Shown: one piece after another, positions 60,392 to 64,000 of the stretch
How the letters are laid out: every line of letters starts with the position of its first letter
Position numbering within the stretch: the stretch's first letter is position 1
Assembly (NCBI GenBank): GCA_017562135.1
Contig: QEYB01000766.1
Span: 1,736,001-1,800,000 of the forward strand
DNA length: 64,000 nt
DNA from: Dipylidium caninum
Taxonomy: Eukaryota > Platyhelminthes > Cestoda > Cyclophyllidea > Dipylidiidae
Direction of reading: 5' to 3'
Program-made: the position numbers and the translations under genes
Notes under the pieces: model-generated
Databases searched by the model: none
The model's input: the letters and a program-made list of their open reading frames with translations, nothing else
What the model was told of the DNA's origin: nothing

Positions 60392-63300
60392 TCATTCCAA
60401 CAGTCTGCAGTGGGTGGTGTTACTGCCTCTCAAATGCTCCTTCTTCAACAGGCCAAACACGTCTGTGTTAATGAGACTCACAAATTCGCATTTACCTTGT
60501 TCAACAACCGCGACATTTTTCATCAGTTTTGCCAGCTTTGCCCGTTCGAGGAAGATAATGACCACGTAAATGAGTCCTCCGATGATTACCGTAGCGCCGC
60601 CTGCCAGCAGTGCCACTGAGAAAGTCGATGTCGCCGCCATGATCATGCCTGTGGGGAAAGCGGGGGTCTCAGGTGCGCCGCACCATTCTACTCAAATGCA
60701 TTGCAGTAAGGAATTCTGTACACCTCCATTCAACACATACCCGCCAACGGCGATCCCGCTGTGCTCGCGATGCCACGCACCATCGTGACAATGCCATAGG
60801 CGTTGGTCAGTGCTTCCAAGTCAAGAATGTCGCAGAGTGTAATGGAGGTCAGGGCGAAGAATGGCGCTGAGGAGTACGCAATAGTGTCATTCGGATTGGG
60901 GGTTGCGTTTCAAAAACCGAGAAGTGTGCGAGAAGGAGAGAAGTTACTTACAGACGGTGAGGCCGAAGATCACCATGAGAAGGATTAGGCCGATCAAACT
61001 GCCCCAGTAGGGCATTATACACACGGAGACACCAGCCATCAGGAGCGTCACCGCTGTGAGCATTGTTGACGAGACATTCGGCTTTCCCGCCAACCACGAA
61101 GCCGACAGGCGACTCACCACACTCGCACCGCCTACACGACACCGAGAACCTCGTTGGACTACTCGAGTACTGACACCTTCGTGTTCTCACATACACACCT
61201 ACACACGGACAGACAGGCAGGCAGGCACACCGAGACACGCTCAAATGTACTGGCTGTTGGTAATAACTTCGCCATTCTTCCACCGGCTCAGAGCCGATGC
61301 CGGTGCCAGTGCCGGTGCGAGTTCTTCGAGTATATTCCCACTTCAATAATGAGAACTGACACCTCCACTGAAGATGGGCAAGCGCAGGAGGGCTTATACC
61401 CCACCTTATGCGTAGGCCTCCATCCTCAGACCGAACACATAGCGTTTCTATTTGACCACCCGCTCACCCGCACACATTCAACCTCCCATTTGGGCGCCCA
61501 ACTGCCGCACACTGTACGCGTTGTAAATGTCCATCGAGGAGAACAGTGATGACGTGCCCACTTACCGCAGCGGTCAGTCCATCTTCCCACCTGTGGGGCA
61601 AATTGTCACAACATGACTGCCCAACTAATCTGTACACGCTTGCTGTGGCACCACGCCAATCGACAACACAGCTATTCTACCGGTTATGGTGCCATGGATA
61701 GCCATTAAATCGTGGATTTACAGAACAACGTTGCCAATAGGCCCCCAATGCTTCATTGCGAAAGTCAATCTTTGTCAAAAACCAACACTGACAAGCAATA
61801 ACAAGCAGTGACATACCGTAGACAGTCAGTAAATAGGCCGACTGACTCTTCGGAATGCTGAAGGAGTCCGCGAGGTCGCAGACGAAGAAGAGGGGGACGT
61901 AGATACCTGTAGAGGGATGGGAGAAGAGGAAGGAGGCGTAAGCCACGGCGGCCGAATCACCGGAACCGAAGTCATTGATGCCATAACCGTTCCCACGCTT
62001 ACCCATCACGGCGATCAGGCTGGCGAGACAGTAGACGGAGAAGCTCTTCTCCTTCAACAGTGACAGATTCATCATCGTCGTTAGCACATCGAACATAGAC
62101 TTGGGCAGGAACACGCAGCGCCTGATAAGCACGAGTCGGACACGCTGCGGCAACTTCATGGGGTGGTGAATCAAACTCCCGTCCTCCACAAGAGCACGCT
62201 TAAAACGCTCCATCTCGTCCGCATTCGGATCCTCAATTGGATTCCGCTGAGTCTCCCAGCACAGCCACCAGCCACAGAGCGAGTGCGATCGCGGCACCCG
62301 GTAGATTCCATCTGCCGTCACGTCAGCCAGATTCAGTCCCGTCTGCGACTTCACCAGGTCCCACAACTTCGTCCCATCCTCCGCTGTCGCCTCCTCCTCC
62401 TCCGTCTCGAAGACGTCGGGCAGCGGTATCTTGGTCAGCGACACCAGACACGAGCCCGTCCAATTTGCGTCTTCTGGCACACCACTCTCCGGCACTGACG
62501 CCTCGTTGATGGGCGGCAACGGCACGTTATCCCCAAAGACGATACTGCTCCCGAACTGCGGGGTGCCCGCGGTTATCTTCCGCCGACGCACCCCATCCGC
62601 CAGCCCTACGGACAACTGACTGCCCACCATCTGGTCGCCTGGTGTGTCCATCATGTTAGCCACTGCTCCGGCTATCGACGCCGTCGATGACGCGATTTGC
62701 CGTTTCACGCTTCCCCTAGCGGCATCGACATAATAGCATTGTCAATTAGCGCCTCATAAACGCCTCCGAATTTGTGGACTGCTACGGAAGGCAATGCTAC
62801 ACAGTAGAGAGACGAATGACTCCCAATTAACGACCAACGAGGCACAAGATATTGCAGTAAGTTGGGTGAGACAGATAGACGCACGGGAAGAAAATGTCCT
62901 TCCTGTAGAGTGGACGCGCGTAGTCCTCTACCGTGATGCTCTCGTGCGGCAGTTCCACGATCACGGGTGTGGCGTCAGCAAGCTCCTCCACGGAAGCGAC
63001 GTCGCCGCCACCGGCGCCCAGGCCACCCATCGTCCCTCCGAAAGCCCCAGCAGTTGAGGCATACAGTGCAGACCCGAGGCTGCTCATGTGACTCCGCGTC
63101 AATGCACCCATCGCCACTGACTCCGAACGGCGTCGCGGCATCGTGACATTGGCCAGATGCACCACCGACTGGCGTGGTATGGGTCGCGTGTACCTCCTGC
63201 TCGGTCGACACTCCGACAGGTGACTTCGACGCTGCATGCCGTGTGACTGCTTTCGACCCGGTCCGCCAATTCGCCCAGTGGAAGCTGTGCGGATAAAAAG

Positions 63301-64000
63301 ACACATTACTAGTACCCTCCTCGCCACCGCCACCTCCCCTCGTCGTTCTTCCTCCGAGTGGGCACTGGCCGAGTAACTCACATTTGCCCGGTTGAGTGAG
63401 ACTAGGCGCGGAGAGAATGCACTCCATGGTTGAGGCTGAACGGCGCGAAGCACTGCTCTTCCTGCCCTGGCTACCTGCCTCCATGCGAATATCACCCTCG
63501 TTACGCTTGCGCGATGGCCTCCGCGGTGGAATGGGCTGAATACACAAAATACCATAACTGAAATTCCCACCCGTTAACTCGGTCACCAACACCTTCATGA
63601 ATACACGTGAACAGGCTACTTTCGTGGCTCACATGTCTTCAACACTCTTACTTGCAAGTACCTCGTTATCGCCGCTCTTGGAGAGGGTAACGGTCTCGTC
63701 AGCGTCAGAAGTCGAGTCCCAGTGGGAGCCGCCCTCGTCACACGATGAGCCGCAGGTGGAGACGTCCGAGTAAGAGCTTAGGGCATCGCTCTCACCTCTC
63801 ATCCTGCTCACGCCCACGCCCCTGCCCAAGTCAGTCCCGTCGTCATCGTTCTCTCCCTGCTGTTCCTCCTCTTCCTCCCCTTCCTTCCAGCTTCGAGACT
63901 GACGCAGTAAATGAATTCTCCTCAGCCACACCTCGTACTGCTGCTGCAACCGTCGGCGAAAAGTTTTGCGCGACCTCCGCCGCCTGTAATGCCGATGGTG
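60392..64000 (-). CDS. SLC16 (monocarboxylate-transporter-like) protein, 5' end outside window
   Basis: Major facilitator of the MCT family. Exons: window edge to about 63662, 63535-63382, 63284-62885, 62715-61817, 61131-60952, 60866-60741 and 60648-60392; phases agree across all. The first three and the start of the fourth form a very long cytoplasmic loop. It is acidic first (EEEEEQQGENDDDG), then Arg/Ser-rich, then Gly-rich. It ends with ARPLYRKDIFF-PGSVKR, the conserved block before TM7. The fourth exon also carries TM7 and TM8 with SIPKSQSAYLLTVYG. The next two have SVVSRLSASWLAG and LEALTNAYGIVTMVRGIAS, typical of TM9-TM11. The last ends with TM12 and a short tail (HCRLLE). The TM1-TM6 half lies to the right of the window. 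The substrate cannot be inferred. Confidence 0.9.

Noticed and set aside
1..64000. CRISPR arrays, rRNA or tRNA genes, prokaryotic operons
   Set aside because: No regularly spaced repeats, no cloverleaf or rRNA-like segment noticed, and all clear genes have spliceosomal introns or eukaryotic signals.

Overview
The window is nuclear DNA of a eukaryote, most likely a parasitic flatworm and probably a tapeworm. The genes are split by GT-AG introns, and several of those introns are only 31 to 36 nt long. ABCE1, V-ATPase c and DRC2 all carry such micro-introns near their 5' ends, with longer introns further 3'. That pattern is known from cestodes and trematodes. There are long gene-free stretches, no prokaryotic operon structure and no CRISPR. 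The exact species cannot be read from the sequence.

Layout. At 1-2,395 (-) lies ABCE1/Rli1, cut at its 3' end by the window edge. At 5,903-6,432 (-) is the V-ATPase 16 kDa proteolipid c subunit. At 7,888-12,773 (-) is a ZIP (SLC39) zinc transporter. At 15,076-17,379 (-) is a Pygopus-like PHD-finger protein (Wnt/beta-catenin signalling). At 20,018-23,961 (-) is an unrecognised coiled-coil gene whose last three exons are phase-consistent. At 27,303-28,064 (-) is an inhibitory-SMAD MH2 exon. From about 29,300 to 36,550 runs a GC- and CpG-rich block full of microsatellites with no exon I could support. At 38,605-41,492 (+) is DRC2/CCDC65, an axonemal nexin-dynein regulatory complex subunit. Two related four-TM proteins sit divergently at 42,472-42,930 (-) and 44,111-44,543 (+). 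At 45,853-46,194 (+) is a small secreted protein with its own TATA box. At 47,936-55,405 (+) is a TTLL4-type tubulin polyglutamylase, with a dead mariner transposon in one intron. At 56,343-56,859 (-) is NDUFA13/GRIM-19. At 58,782-59,677 (+) are the last exons of an SLC37A1/2-type sugar-phosphate transporter. At 60,392 to the right edge (-) is an SLC16 (MCT-like) transporter with a very long cytoplasmic loop.

The genes do not form one pathway; they are mostly housekeeping or developmental loci. Two of them, DRC2 and TTLL4, both serve cilia and flagella: DRC2 is part of the axoneme and TTLL4 modifies tubulin. Three exons show apparent one-base frame breaks, and one TTLL4 exon junction is out of phase. 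These may be assembly errors, allelic lesions or real decay. I found no wholly new molecular system. The least explained items are the divergent four-TM pair, the TATA-driven secreted peptide, the enlarged PHD finger of the Pygopus-like protein and the unrecognised coiled-coil gene.
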